DNA from: Zhengitettix transpicula
Taxonomy: Eukaryota > Arthropoda > Insecta > Orthoptera > Tetrigidae
Assembly: GCA_037074705.1 (NCBI GenBank)
Contig: CM073590.1
Span: forward strand, 239,663,101-239,727,100
Reading direction: 5' to 3'
DNA: 64,000 bases
Of this stretch, positions 44,641-55,829 are shown piece by piece. The translations under genes were made by a program, and so were the position numbers. The notes below the pieces were generated by a model. It saw only the letters and a list, made by a program, of their open reading frames with translations, was not told the origin of the DNA and ran no database searches. Position 1 is the stretch's first letter. Every line of letters starts with the position of its first letter.

Positions 44641-46478
44641 CGGTCTCTTTCCACACAGCAAGAAAAATTATTTGCAAGGTGAGGGTAGCTTCACAGCCAC
44701 CTTGGGCTGTATTCCCTAAATAATAACAAACACACTTTTGGAATACAAGGAACTCGACTCTGAGGAAGGGGGGGGGGGGTCGCATCCACCTTATGCTATT
44801 GATCCCTTCGACATGTTTATCTCGACGTAGGTTCATCGCTCTGATGAGTCCCCACCCCCTCACCCCCATTCCGCAGCCAAAACACACGTCTACAAGATAC
44901 AAAATATCCCCCAAAAAAAATATTTTTTCCTTATATCACCAACTTGCCCCTGGTGCTTCTACAATTCCCTCATCCACAGTGACCTCAATCTTCCCCATAT
45001 ATACACTCTTCTATTGCAGCAGAACATCAGACATCATCTCAGACCCTCTCTGTACTTCAACGAGAGCTGCCATGGACCACATAAAAATTTTTATCGAGGA
45101 AGCAAACCTAAGTGAACAAATGTAGAAACCAAATCTCTATCAGTATTAAGTAAATATGTTTGTATGTGCAATGGAACTATTTTTTCCCCCATTTTATGTA
45201 TTTTGAACATTGCCACCGGACTGTCCCCTGCGCAATTAAATAATCTGTCTGTTCTCCCTGTAACATTAAAATTAAAAATCAGGGGAAAAAAGCTAAAAAA
45301 ATAAATTTTTTACCGTGTGGAACGCAAATTAATAATTAACAGTCATCTTTAACTACTTAAATTTTTTTTTTTTGGTTTCACCTTCAACTTTGCTCAACGT
45401 GGTGATTCGGTTATTTTTCCAATATAATTTTGTCGAACAGGATCGCGGCGGAATAAAATATACAGGACCTATTTGAAGTGCCAACATAGTGTTATCGAGT
45501 TCCATCTCTGCCCTACCGTCACTTTCGTAGCGTCAAATACAATAAAGACCCTGAGGTGTTATAAAAATGTTGAAAAGCATCGATACAGAGTGTTCGGCAA
45601 TTAACACCCTACTAATTTATTCTGACCCTACCGTGTCTGGATATTTTAAGGATATAAACAGAAGAGATAAGTAACACAACTGATCCTAATCAAGGATGCA
45701 TTAAACTGTGCGGCTGTAAATAATACAGCAGTCGCGTCAAGAAAGTAGTTCTCTGAATTCTTAACGACACAACATTCTGAGACGAAATTCAAACCAGAAG
45801 ATTCAAGCTCAGGCGGTACAAGAATGTGACTAAGAGTTGGTGTAGAAAAAAATATTAAAATGAATCGGTGCAACGCCGTTAGAATGTGACCGACCGCGAG
45901 CCCTCACGAGGACCTCGTCCTCTGAATCCACAGGCACAACCTCCGTCGACTCCCACTAACAAAGTGTTGCCTAGTTTCAGGAGCTCTCTGGCTCACACCC
46001 CCCTGGGTCCAGCAGAAACAAGCTTCTAAACAACTTTCGGACCAAGTTTCTAAGGGCTCATTGTAAAACAAGCAGATAATCTAACAAACCAACCCCCCCA
46101 CCCCATGTAAGGGAAGAGAGCGTAAAGCTGGATCGATACAGAGAACACGGTAACAAATACAAATAAAATGTAGGGACATGGGTCGATGCAATAGCGATTC
46201 TAATCTCTTGGTCCTTTTCTTCGTTTCTTAAAGACACGGTACAAGTTTAAAATACGTGGAAAATAATTCAGGTACCAAGGAAGGGCAATGGTCTAACCAC
46301 GCCAACACGCTTAAGGCTCTCGCCAAACTCCAGCAGAAGTCTGTAAACTGGATTGATTTTAAAAATATATCTCGACAATTCTCATCGATTTTGCTTCATC
46401 CAGGACACGCATTTTTTTTGTCAGGGTAAAATATAAAATGGTTGCCGGGTAGATGAAAAATTATTTAATATTGCTCAC
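44641..46478. other. Unassigned intronic DNA next to SLC7 exon 1
   Basis: G run near 44767-44780. No exon, repeat family or other gene recognised. Confidence 0.4.
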
Positions 46479-46706
46479 CATGGAGAAGACTCCGGAAATG
46501 GTCCACACGATGAGGGAGACGTTGACGGAGCCGGTCTCCTTGAGGACGCCGGTGGGCGAGACGAAGATGCCGGAGCCGATGATGCTGCCCACGATGACGG
46601 TGATGCCGTTGAGCAGCGACATCTTCGCCTTGAGGCGGATGCCGCCATCGTCGGCGTCGTCCGCCTTGGTGGAGACCTCGTCGTACTTGGCGGGCGAGGA
46701 GGCCAT
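46479..46706 (-). CDS. SLC7 (LAT/y+LAT-type) amino-acid transporter, coding part of exon 1
   Basis: First coding exon (76 codons) of a sodium-independent amino-acid exchanger light chain, a plasma-membrane protein of the SLC7A5/6/7/8 group that works with a 4F2hc/CD98-type heavy chain. An acidic, soluble N terminus (about residues 1-28) precedes TM1. TM1 carries the unwound substrate-binding motif GSIIGSGIF (residues 40-48) followed by VSPTGVL, as in LAT1. TM2 begins with VWTISGVFSM. The ATG at 46706-46704 lies in a perfect GCCGCCATGG context and is preferred over an in-frame GTG at 46769. The exon ends with ATG at 46479 and is followed by the donor GTGAGC, phase 0. Joined to the acceptor at 3065 it gives VFSM-IGAYCYAELG, which matches the family. 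Several GC-rich overlapping frames here are shadows. The subtype within SLC7 cannot be decided from two exons. Confidence 0.93.
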
Positions 46707-46900
46707 GGCGGCTCTGCACAGCACGACACTGCACTGTTCACTGCGACCCTGCGGCTGCCGCACTGCCACCCTTCCCTCCGCCTCGCTCGATGCGGTAGTG
46801 CGCCCGGCCGCCGCCAGAGGCGCGCGTCGTCACTACCGCCGCGGACGGCGAATTTCGCGAATTAGCAAAGGGGGGAAGTCGTCCTCGGTGAACCAGTAAT
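46707..46900 (-). promoter_or_regulatory. GC- and CpG-rich 5' UTR/promoter region of the SLC7 gene
   Basis: Directly upstream of the start codon the DNA changes from AT-rich to strongly GC- and CpG-rich, especially about 46730-46865, unlike most of the window. This is typical of a 5' UTR and TATA-less promoter. No TATA box or single start site can be assigned by eye, so the 5' end of exon 1 is unknown. Confidence 0.5.
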
Positions 46901-47009
46901 GGTCCACGGCACGCCGGACAACTGTACCTAATCCTCGACCTGCTCTCAGATAGTATATTCTCTCGGCAGAGCAGAGCCTAACAGTTTCCAATCCCACATA
47001 TTCACCTCT

Positions 47010-47440
47010 TCTATTTAGAGACTCTTTCTAAATCCGATGAAAGGCAACTCATTACATTTGAAAGAAAGATTCTGAGGAAAATTTTTGGCCCGGTAGAAGT
47101 GAAAGGTGAATGGAGACGAAGATATACGATCCGTATAATGAACCAGACATCATGAAGTTTATCAAGATCAGAAGGCTAGAATGAGCAGGACATGTGGCTA
47201 CGGGCAAATGATAGAATGATTGGCAGGATATTGAAGACATCCACAGAAGGAATAAGGAAAGCCGGAAGATCAAGACTGAGATGGGAAGACGGCGTGAGAG
47301 AAGGATGTAAGGATAATCGGAATCAAGTATTGAAGAAATACAACGCTAAATAAAGGGGAAATGGCGAACACTTCTTCAGAAGGCCAAGGCCCACAAAGGG
47401 CTGACGTGCTATTGATGATGATGATTATGATTTTGAGACT
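47010..47440 (+). pseudogene. Non-LTR retrotransposon 3' end, degraded
   Basis: Plus-strand fragments: ERKILRKIFGPV-like start, YNEPDIMKFIKIRRLE, AGHVATG, then the GRR..RM segment and QKAKAHKGL just before the stop. AKAH.GL is a typical C terminus of RTE/BovB-like and related LINEs. Frameshifted throughout. It lies upstream of SLC7 exon 1 in opposite orientation. Confidence 0.65.
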
Positions 47441-47502
47441 ATTTAGCAATGCAGTGACCCTTGCGTTTGACACTAGAGGGGCCTGTAAACGAGCAACTTT
47501 TT

Positions 47503-47690
47503 ACGGCAATATGTGGCCCAGCAATATTGCTCTAAACCCAGCAACATTTTCGGCAATACATACATGTGGCCCGGCAATATTTCAGTACTGTCCGGCAATG
47601 TTGCCAGCATTTTAAATACTGGCCGGCGTGTTGCCGGTGACATCGGTCCAGTGTCGAAAACACGGAAACATTGCCGGGCCACAATAGTTG
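47503..47690. repeat. Cluster of GGCAAT / GCAATATTGC motifs
   Basis: The motif GGCAAT or its complement ATTGCC recurs many times (CAGCAATATTGC, CCCGGCAATATT, CCGGCAATGTTGCC, ACATTGCCGGGCC), often after TGTGGCCC. Irregular spacing suggests an eroded minisatellite with palindromic units. Confidence 0.5.
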
Positions 47691-48059
47691 CCAGACACTC
47701 ACCTAGAGGTCTCTGTAGTCAATCAGCTCTGTTAGCAATTAATATGACACTTTGTGTTCTCTGGGTAAAAATTATTCAGTATTTCAGTTTTGAATTGGTC
47801 AAACGAGAAAACTATTGAACTTATAGATGAAGTTCGCTCAAAGCCGTCATTATGGGGTCAATGGCCTGTAGTGAAGGAAGATGGTTGGCCAGAAACTACC
47901 AACAACAGTTATGACGTACGCTGAAAATGAAAATATGAAGAAAAGTTAATTTCGAATTTTTAAAATAAATATTTAACACACTTTAATAAATTCATTTAAT
48001 CCTTCCACTAAATCCACGCAAACTTCTCGAACGAAGTGGGAAAATGAGCAATCAGACAC

Positions 48060-48850
48060 ACTCATTAAATACGTCAAAGAGTCTCCTGTCGCCAATAATG
48101 AAACATTAAAAGGTACGTTTATTAAAGTTGAAGAAAAAAAAAGTAAAATAATAGGATTGAAAATAAATGAGAGAAAAACTAAATATCTAAGAATGTCAAT
48201 AGCGGAAAGTAAAATAAAAGTGAAAGATTTAAGAATAAATTAATATAACTTCAAAGGACTTCAGATATCTTGGAGTCAACATCAACAGTACCAATAATAT
48301 ATCTACAGAAATTAATCAAAGAGTAACGAAAGGAAATGGAGCGCATTACGCAACCATCCCCAATATTAAAATAGTCCCTAATAACAAGAAGTACAAAAGT
48401 AAAAGTATATAAAACATTAATTAGACCCATGGTAACGTTTGGGGCAGAGACATGGACCCTGACTAATAAAGATATGGAGACTCTGAGGAGAATTATTAGT
48501 GAGAATCTATGGAGCTGTTAAAGATGGAGATTAAGATATAATGAAGAGATAAATAACATTCTAGAAGGAGAAGACATAGTAGTTATATTTATAAAATCAC
48601 GTAGAACCTCATGGATGGGACATGTACAAAGAATTGCTACAGAAAGAATGCCAAAGCAGATATATATAAAGGGAAAATATTTGGTACTAAAAAAATGGGA
48701 AGACCAAGGAAAAGATGGATCCAAGATGTGTTAGAAGACTTGAAGAAAATGAAGACAATCAGATGATGGGAGAGAAGCTGAGAGGAGAAAAGATTGGAGG
48801 CAGATTGTGAAGGCAGCCAAAGCCCACATCGGGCTGTAGAGCTTTAGAAG
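48060..48850 (+). pseudogene. Non-LTR retrotransposon 3' end (family L1)
   Basis: Plus-strand fragments over several frames: KYLRMSIAESKIK, SLIRPMVTFGAETWTL-like segment, DMETLRRIISENLW, FIKSRRTSWMGHVQRIATERM, KGKYLVLKKWEDQGKDG and IVKAAKAHIGL. It matches the S-interrupted copy at 10310-11510 and shows what that copy looked like before the insertion. Confidence 0.7.
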
Positions 48851-49074
48851 AAGTCACCTGTCGCCAAGAATCGAAGGAGTGTTGGGTATTGCTTTCCTCA
48901 TCAGCGTGTCCTTCCTCTCAATCATGTGCCAAATATTTTAAAGCAAATATTCAATTCACCCTTCGGCATTCTGGTGATGTTTTTGAAGTAAGTAGTTGTC
49001 ATCCTATTTTACCCTCCTCCCTCGATCAAACAATAAATTTTTCTTCATTCAAACAGACTACAGGAACTATATAT

Positions 49075-49956
49075 TGTAGTAATTGGTAATTAAGACATTG
49101 TTCTAATTGGAAAGTTGGATTGTAGAGGACTCATTATTAGTGGATATAGAGCGGATGCCGCAACAATCCGGCGAGGCAAAGAAAACATTGTTGATCAGTT
49201 GAGAGAGTTTACGCGCTCAAAATCTACGAGACGAAGAGTACAGTCGGGCAGTAAGACTAAAATTCCAAGTCATGAAAATTTGAACAGTACAGTTGGGCAG
49301 CAGACAGCGAATAGATCAGACGAAAAGTTTTACAGTCGGCAGTCAGAACGAAAGAATGTGGTCCAGTCACAAACATGCTTCCAATTATTGAAAAGTAAAG
49401 CAATATTCAGTCGGGAAGGAGACAGAGCAACCAGTTGCAGTAAAGCATCGAGAACCAACCAATTTGTGTTAAACCAACTAACAAACAACGCCAATTAGAG
49501 TCTGTGAGAACTTAGAATCAGTGATGTCCCCAAAATTGTGCACGAAAAACTAAAAATGAGACCTGGGCGGCCGTAAGTAGAGAAAAACTTTAAAATCATT
49601 TGTTAACCGCGTTTAAAGGATAAAAGTCAGATCGTTTTTTAATTATTTAATTATCGATAGAATGATATTGTTAATTCTTGATAAAATTGAAATTGTTAAA
49701 TTCAATCTTCAGTATTATTTCTTCCGCAACAAATTTCGTCTATGTTCAGACGCATTGATTTCCATAAAAGGTAAATGTAATTTTGATTATTTAAATTCTG
49801 CCATTTATCAAACCCAGTTCAAGACCCTGAGATCCCAAATATTTTTTGTGTGTTTTATACTTGTTTTAAAATTGATAATAAATCTTGTTTAATAACTTTC
49901 ACTTAAGTTCTTTCATTTAAAAACGCCACAATCACATATTATATTTAATTATTACA
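49075..49956 (+). repeat. LTR-like unit E7 with mini-exon and donor
   Basis: Starts TGTAGTAATTGGTAATTAAG after ATAT and ends TTTAATTATTACA before ATAT. The ATG at 49556 opens M-R-P-G-R-P and runs into the donor GTAAGTAG at 49573. A short upstream frame (ATG 49524, nine codons) precedes it. Box AAACCCAGTTCAAGACCCTG near 49808. The internal region has several CAGTCGGNCAG-type motifs that give a basic 127-codon frame, judged noncoding. Confidence 0.7.
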
Positions 49957-49984
49957 ATATATATATATATTAAAAAAATTACAA

Positions 49985-50290
49985 AAACAATTCTCTGATA
50001 AGGCAGGTTTCTGGCCGATTACAGACAATATTTATTTATTTAATTAAAAACTACGTTTAGGTATATATACTAAATGTTAAAAAATATATTTTTTCACATC
50101 ATGTATCTTGTGAATAAGTGCCTAGGAAGAACTTCTAAATTTTGAGGATTTTTTAATATGATGTAAAAATTGTTTTCTTTTAACATTTAGTATACTTAGG
50201 AAAGTCCTGAGGAAGGTACAAACACGTACCGAAACAGTTTTTTATTTAATTTCAATAAATAAATAAATATTGTCTGTAATTGGTAAAATT
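49985..50290. repeat. Inverted pair of Penelope-type tails with one hammerhead-like core
   Basis: Left arm (minus, 49985-50085) and right arm (plus, 50183-50290) share AACATTTAGTATA, TTTATTTAAT and AAATAAATATTGTCTGTAAT. Only the right arm keeps the core: CTGAGGA (50207-50213), A, stem GGTAC/GTACC with loop AAACAC, GAA (50231-50233). Confidence 0.6.
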
Positions 50291-50455
50291 GACGCTCTAG
50301 GGCTTCTTCTTCGCACCCGAGGAAAAGGTGAACAAGGATCCCAGAAACGATGTTGTGTGGTATTTATATTATCACTTTTTTTATTTGTCTCAATTGGCTG
50401 ACTATCTTTCTTATTCATTATCAATTTCAAATAAACAGACGTAAAAATACAACAA
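50291..50455 (+). repeat. Penelope-type tail P
   Basis: Plus-strand copy with small insertions: CGCTCTAGGGCTTCTTC, AACAAGGATCCCAGAAACG, ATGTTGTGTGGTATTTATA. Confidence 0.7.
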
Positions 50456-50954
50456 GAACAGCCAAATAAATCTCTGATGTCATAACTGAGCCTCATCCTC
50501 AAAAAACCAAAACAAATTTCCCCCTTAATGTACGGTAAATACATTTTCATGAACTGTCAGAAGACGCAGAATACTATTTTGTTTATGTAAAACCGCATGA
50601 CGCCTCCAGAAAAAAAAAATGTTTCTTCAATACAAAAAATACAAAAGAATTATAAAGAAATAGTATGAAAAATATTTCCCTTTACATGTTAAACAAAACC
50701 GACTATTTTTTTTATTTTTAAAGTACGGAAATTATTTTTCTTGAATAATTCTAAATAATAAAAAAAAAATTGTTTCCTCGTTAAGAATTGAATCCGGGGA
50801 CACGGGACAGTCTTCGACCTACCTCAAAACATTCAGCTGTCGGAACATTCGACTGCTTTAGAGTTAAAAGTTTTTGGCACTACTTAATTAAACTGTCCAG
50901 ATACAGACTGGCTAACCGGTCTTTTTTACTCGTAGGCTAAATTATTTTTTTTAA
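50456..50954. other. Unassigned AT-rich DNA
   Basis: No gene or repeat family recognised. Confidence 0.4.
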
Positions 50955-51460
50955 CCTTGTAGGAGAGACAGGAAGGGGCTACCTTTGGGGATGCCTTCTC
51001 CTCTCTCCGTTTTTGAACTAAGGTTCTCACAAGCCGAAGCACCTCGGCCTGTTCTGAGAGGTGTATGTTCAGGGATCACAGACCTTGGGCATACGGTAAG
51101 AGTTGTCAGCTTTTCCCATTGGAACAGTCGGCCAGCTGCCTCCTAAACTGGTCGAGGTACGGAGAAGGGAATGCTGCGTCCCCACAGCAAACTCTTCTCG
51201 CGCTATCGGAAGGGCGTGGGACAAGTACCAAATGCCCGACCTAACCGATGCAGGTTTTTCTAGGGTTTTCCCTGCATTACTTTTAGGCGAATGCCGGGTA
51301 GGATCCTTAAACTATAGTCCGGGACCCCTAGTTAACCCTTGGCTACCTTCCTCCACCCTTCCGCATCCCCCCTTTCAAATCCCTTTCCTATGCTATAAGA
51401 GGGGAGTTGCCACCATGTGGATTACCAAATACATAGCCTGTCTACACCCAAAAAAAATGC
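50955..51460 (+). repeat. SINE-like retroposon S, copy 17
   Basis: Sense-strand copy from GTAGGAGAGACAGGAAGG to AGCCTGTCTACACCCAAAAAAA. Its 130-codon open frame (51103-51495) has counterparts of different length in many copies and stays open by shared descent; no domain is visible. Confidence 0.8.
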
Positions 51461-51502
51461 ACGAAAGCTCAAAATCAACGTTAAATTTTAATTGAGGAAT
51501 AC

Positions 51503-51562
51503 GGATGGAAAAAATGTCGACCGGACCTGGAATCGAACCGAGGACCTTCCGCTCTCCTATAA
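51503..51562 (-). repeat. tRNA-like short repeat, partial
   Basis: Minus strand: GGTCCTCGGTTCGATTCC (B box), AGGTCCGGTCGACATTTTTT and CCATCCGTAT. Same family as 18421-18675. Confidence 0.55.
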
Positions 51563-51904
51563 AATAGGAGAAAGGAAAGGCAAGTGAATATTCTAAAAGC
51601 GGAAAACGTGTGAAAATTGCAATAGGAGATGCTACTTACTTTCGTAGCCAATAAGTAATGAATAAATCCTCCGAATCAATTGGCGTATTGCTTGTTGCAT
51701 TCATGAAAGGGGCGCTTCGTTTTTTTTTCTGACGTCGAATACGACCATTATAGTAAATATGTGACGGATAAGATTGGCCAAGAACCTTAACCCCAAGTTT
51801 GATGCGTCTCAAGCTCATTAATTTATAAAATAAATTGTTAGTTGCTAAATAACATGAAAATGCGCATCTACGAGGAAACAAGTCACAAGGTCAAAATGGA
51901 AACA

Positions 51905-52190
51905 AGTTTAAAATGAAAAAATTTACGTCTGATTGAAAATAATGAATAAGGAAGACAGCCAATACCGACAAAATAAATACCACACCACGTTTCCTGGGAT
52001 CTTTGTCCCCTTTCGTCAGGTGCGAAGAAGATCCTAGAGCGACACAACCGCACTGGTCAGTTGACAACACTGAAAAGCCAAGTGGAGTTGTGTCGCTCTA
52101 GGATCTTCTTCGCACCTGACGAAAGGGGACAACGATCTCAGAAAACGTTGTGTGGTATTTATTTTGTCTGTATTGGCTGTCTTCCTTATT
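51905..52190. repeat. Palindromic pair of Penelope-type tails, most complete
   Basis: Minus arm 51905-52070 and plus arm 52078-52190 are near-perfect mirror images from GCCAATACCGACAAAATAAA through GAAGAAGATCCTAGAGCGAC to TGTCTGTATTGGCTGTCTTC. The RNA of either strand would form a very long hairpin. Confidence 0.85.
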
Positions 52191-52214
52191 CGGAAACAAG
52201 TTTAGTTGACTCTG

Positions 52215-52720
52215 ACGAATAAAAAGTACCTCAAGTCAATTACTCAAAAAGGTCAGTTTATAAAAATAATAATTAAAAAAGCATAAAATAAAGCCTGGAA
52301 ACGAAAATATGGAGAATCAACTCCGTTACGAAATGGAAAACAAAAATTTTAACCACCACTCATGGACGAAATATACCACAACAAGTGATTGTACGAAATT
52401 ATAAAATATACACCACACCATTTATATTTGAAAAAAAAGGGGGGATTGTTACTTAGGAAACTCCAAGAAGATTTCAAAGTCAGGACGAGAAGAAACGCGA
52501 CAAGAATCACTTTAACAGGTCCCAAAAAAAATGTCACTGAGATTCGAGGTCTTTCGCGGTGAATAGTGTGAAGTAAAGCTTCTACGGAAAAATTTTCGTC
52601 CACCCGGATTGTGGAGATGCAGAGTGACGAATCATCATCATCAAGACTGTCGAAACGTCACGAGGCATATCCACAATACCCTGACGGAAACCTGAAATTA
52701 GTTGATACACAAACCTTGAT
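52215..52720. other. Unassigned DNA
   Basis: No gene or repeat family recognised. Confidence 0.4.
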
Positions 52721-52724
52721 AGGA

Positions 52725-52990
52725 TAAAGAAGTAGTCAATTTACAGACAAAATAAAGACAAACACAACGTTGTTGCTATCCTTGTTGCTTTCGTCAGGGT
52801 GATTCGAGAGCCACAAGGAACCAGGTGACGGAAAGGCAAACTTAAACGCAACGATAATATAAATGCAAAGAAATTAGCCTTAATTGTGTGTTCCTATCCT
52901 ATCGCGGTTGTGTCGTCCTTTACGCCTGTTGCGGCTTTTGAATCACCTGACGAAAGTAACAAGGTTACTGTCAGTTAATTGGCTACTTCT
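52725..52990. repeat. Inverted pair, divergent Penelope-type subfamily
   Basis: Left arm: GTAGTCAATTTACAGACAAA, ACAACGTTGTTGCTATCC, CTTTCGTCAGGGTGATTC. Right arm: AATCACCTGACGAAAGTAAC, AAGGTTACTGTCAGTTAATT, GGCTACTTC. Same layout as family P but a different sequence; stem II GTAAC/GTTAC is kept. Confidence 0.6.
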
Positions 52991-52999
52991 TTATCTAAT

Positions 53000-53800
53000 T
53001 AGTATCATTTAACACAAACGTTTCTATATCTTCCAGAAACGTTAATCGCCACGTTTGTTCGTTTCAGAGAGTCTCGTCAAACGACTTCCGATTAGACACA
53101 TTACGTCATGTACATAATGACGAGTTGTTTTTATTGGTTTTTATTTTTTTTTAAAAAAAACGGTGACCCTTATAAGTTCGAGGTCAGTTGAACCCTACGA
53201 TGGACAGATGAGCCGAGGACATTCAGATTCCGGAAAGCGACATAATTTTCCTAGAATGACGCAATATTTGGGTCCGGTGACGTCACTTCGCCCTTCGCAC
53301 ACTCGTCTGTATGATCTCTGATAATATTATTAAGTCCGTCCATTCCGAAATACAGGCCGTGAAGGAAGAAACGTCCACAGTAAATACGATTAGAATTTCG
53401 TAGCGACCTTCACCCTAGGAAGAGGTTCTACACGTACGCTTCAAGCAGACGAGGATAGCTTCAGTAAAGTTCTTACAATACAATACAAAAAATCACATTA
53501 TTTTGGGTTGGTTACTTTTCATATCTCAATAGACAATTTCCGTTCAGGTCGACAGGAGTTTTTCACATTTTTTTAAGAAGTCCTTAAAGTAAATAAGAAT
53601 CGGTAGGTCCTTAAAATAACCCTTCCTCTCAGACAATCATCTCTTCGTTGGACGTGAAGTTTTTCCCGTCCTATTATTTTTTCTCTGCAAGTAGATTAAA
53701 GTCACAGTGGAGCAAATCAGGTGAACAACGGTCAAATCCACAAAATTCATATTCCTAACTTTATTTCTAGGGTCGAGTAGTGGTACAGTAACCCATTTCC
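53000..53800. other. Unassigned DNA
   Basis: No gene or repeat family recognised. Confidence 0.4.
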
Positions 53801-53804
53801 TTTT

Positions 53805-54205
53805 TTTTTAGAGTATCAGGCCACATGAGGGTAATCCACGTGGTGGCAACTCCCCTTTAATAACATAGGAAGGGGTTTGAAAGGGGGGATGTGGAAGGGT
53901 AGAAGAAGGTAGCCAAGGGTTAACTAGGTTCCCCCGGGCTGTAGTTTAAGGATCCTACCCGGCAATTAGCCTAAAAGTGATGCAGAGAAAACCCTATAAA
54001 ACCTGCATCAGGTAGGTCGGGCAGTTGGTACTGGTCCCACGGCCTTCCGGTGGCGGGAGAGGAGTTTGCTGTGAGGACGCAGCATTCCCTTCTCCGTGCC
54101 TCGGCCAGTTTAGGAGGCAGCTGGCCGGCTGTTCCAATGGGAACAAGCAGAGGTGCCTCGGCTTGGGAGAACCTTAGTTCAAAACCGGAGAGAGGAGAAG
54201 GCATG
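53805..54205 (-). repeat. SINE-like retroposon S, copy 18
   Basis: TTTTTTTTAGAGTATCAGGCC to ACCGGAGAGAGGAGAAGG; the GGCATACGG-to-CCGGAACATACACC block is deleted. Confidence 0.75.
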
Positions 54206-54219
54206 TAATAATATAATTC

Positions 54220-54300
54220 TTCTTCTGGCCTCAGTGGTTAAGATCCTACCGCTGCCACCATATAATATTCGAATTTCTCCTGGTCTCGCTACCACGAGAT
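54220..54300 (+). repeat. Possible tRNA-like repeat, weak
   Basis: TGGCCTCAGTGGTTAAGATC resembles an A-box region and ATTCGAATTTC a poor B box 50 bp on. No stem closes. Confidence 0.3.
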
Positions 54301-54747
54301 ATTTAAGAAGAAATTGAAACCGGAGTGTGCGATAAGTCGCACTCTATAATAGCTTAAAGGACTTAGAGAAATAACATGAGGCTTTAGTCCATTAGAGTAA
54401 GAAAGAAGTTTTATTAACCTTAGTCTACAGCCTAGAGCTAAGATAATAACATGAAAATAGAAGACAGAGTGGCATAGGTACCGCGCTGGAGTAAAAAGCA
54501 GAGTCTTTCTTCCATCCAAGAAGCCCGGCCTTTTTATACAAGCGTTCAACAATGGCATTCAAAGAACTCCTGCTCTGTGTAGGAGTCGGTACCTTCTTGA
54601 CAGAGCCTCGTCATCAACACGTGTCCCTTACTCAGCAATACACGTGGAGTCTTATTTATCTATTATTCTGACTCGGAGATTCTTGAATACTTACAAATAC
54701 ATGTTGTTTCTGATGCTTACTCAGATGTTCCTGAGCCTACAAGGCAG

Positions 54748-54751
<4 letters not shown>

Positions 54752-54788
<37 letters not shown>
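54752..54788. repeat. (TA)n microsatellite
   Basis: TA run forming the 5' flank of LTR-like unit E8. Confidence 0.9.
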
Positions 54789-54791
<3 letters not shown>

Positions 54792-55774
54792 AGTAATTGG
54801 TAATTAAGACATTGTTCTAATTGGAAAGTTGAATTGTAGAGGACTCATTATTAGTGAATATAGAGCGGACCCCGCAACAATCCGGCAAGGCAAAGAAAAC
54901 ATTGTTGAGGAGTCGAGAAGGTTCTACGCGCTCAAAACTTGCGAGACGAATGAACAGTCAGAAATGTGCAGTCGGACAGTAAGCACCAAGGAGAAAAGAC
55001 CAAAATTCCAAGTCATGAAAATTTGAACAGTACAGTCGGTCAGCAGACAGCGAATAGACCAGACGAAAAGTTTTACAGTCGGCAGTCAGAACGAAATATT
55101 GTGGCTCAGTCACAAACATGCTTTCAATTATTAAAAAGTAAAGCAATATTCAGACAAACCAATGAAGTCCATTGTCAACTAAAGTCACGAGATCCACAAA
55201 TTCAGGTTGCAGTAAAGCATCGAGAACCAACCAATTTGTGTTAAACCAACTAACAAACAAAGCCAATTAGAGTCTGTGAACATTTAGAGTCTGTGAGAAC
55301 TTAGAATCAGTGATGTCCCCAAAATTGTGCACGAAAAACTAAAATTGAGACCTGGGCGGCCGTAAGTAGAGAAAAACTTTAAAATTATTTGTAAACCGTG
55401 TTTAAAAGATAAAAGTCAGATCGTTCTTTAATTATTTAATTATCGATAAAATGAGATCCTTAATTCTTGATAAAATTGAAATTGTTTAAATTCAATCTTT
55501 AGTATTATTTCTTCCGCAACAAATTTCGTCTATGTTCAGACGCGTTGATTTTCATAAAAAGTAAATGTAATTTTGATTATATAAATTCGGCCATTTATCA
55601 AACCCAGTTCAAGACCCTGAGATCCCAAATATTTTGTGTATTTTATACTTGTTTTAAAATTGTTAATAAATCTTGTTTAATAGTTTTCACTTAAGTTTTT
55701 TCATTTAAAAACGCCACATAATTCACATTTTGAATTATTGTAAAAGATAACAAAATCCATTTGTAATAATTATT

Positions 55775-55777
<3 letters not shown>
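54789..55777 (+). repeat. LTR-like unit E8
   Basis: Nearly the same as E7 over its length: TGTAGTAATTGGTAATTAAG to AATTATTACA. The donor GTAAGTAG at 55362 is kept, but the ATG of the mini-exon is TTG. Box AAACCCAGTTCAAGACCCTG near 55600. Flanked by (TA)n on both sides. Confidence 0.7.

Positions 55778-55827
<50 letters not shown>
55778..55827. repeat. (TA)n microsatellite
   Basis: TA run forming the 3' flank of LTR-like unit E8. Confidence 0.9.

Positions 55828-55829
<2 letters not shown>

Larger units (their letters stand above)
3066..46478 (-). other. Intron 1 of the SLC7 transporter gene (43,413 bp)
   Basis: Bounded by GTGAGC after exon 1 and TGCAG before exon 2, joining in phase 0. Nearly all of it is transposable-element remains, microsatellites and unassigned AT-rich DNA. 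No other exon with homology to the family was seen inside it. Introns of this size fit a large arthropod genome. Confidence 0.85.

Noticed and set aside
46707..46769. Earlier SLC7 start at 46769
   Set aside because: That codon is GTG; the ATG at 46706 has an ideal Kozak context and gives a normal N-terminal length.
49115..49498. 127-codon Lys/Arg/Ser-rich frame inside LTR-like unit E7
   Set aside because: The related units at 54789 and 57579 break the frame early; the region consists of repeated CAGTCGG-type motifs.
51103..51495. 130-codon frame and its counterparts in many S copies
   Set aside because: Both strands of S stay open over similar lengths, frames are broken differently in different copies, and no domain is visible; shared descent and GC content explain them.
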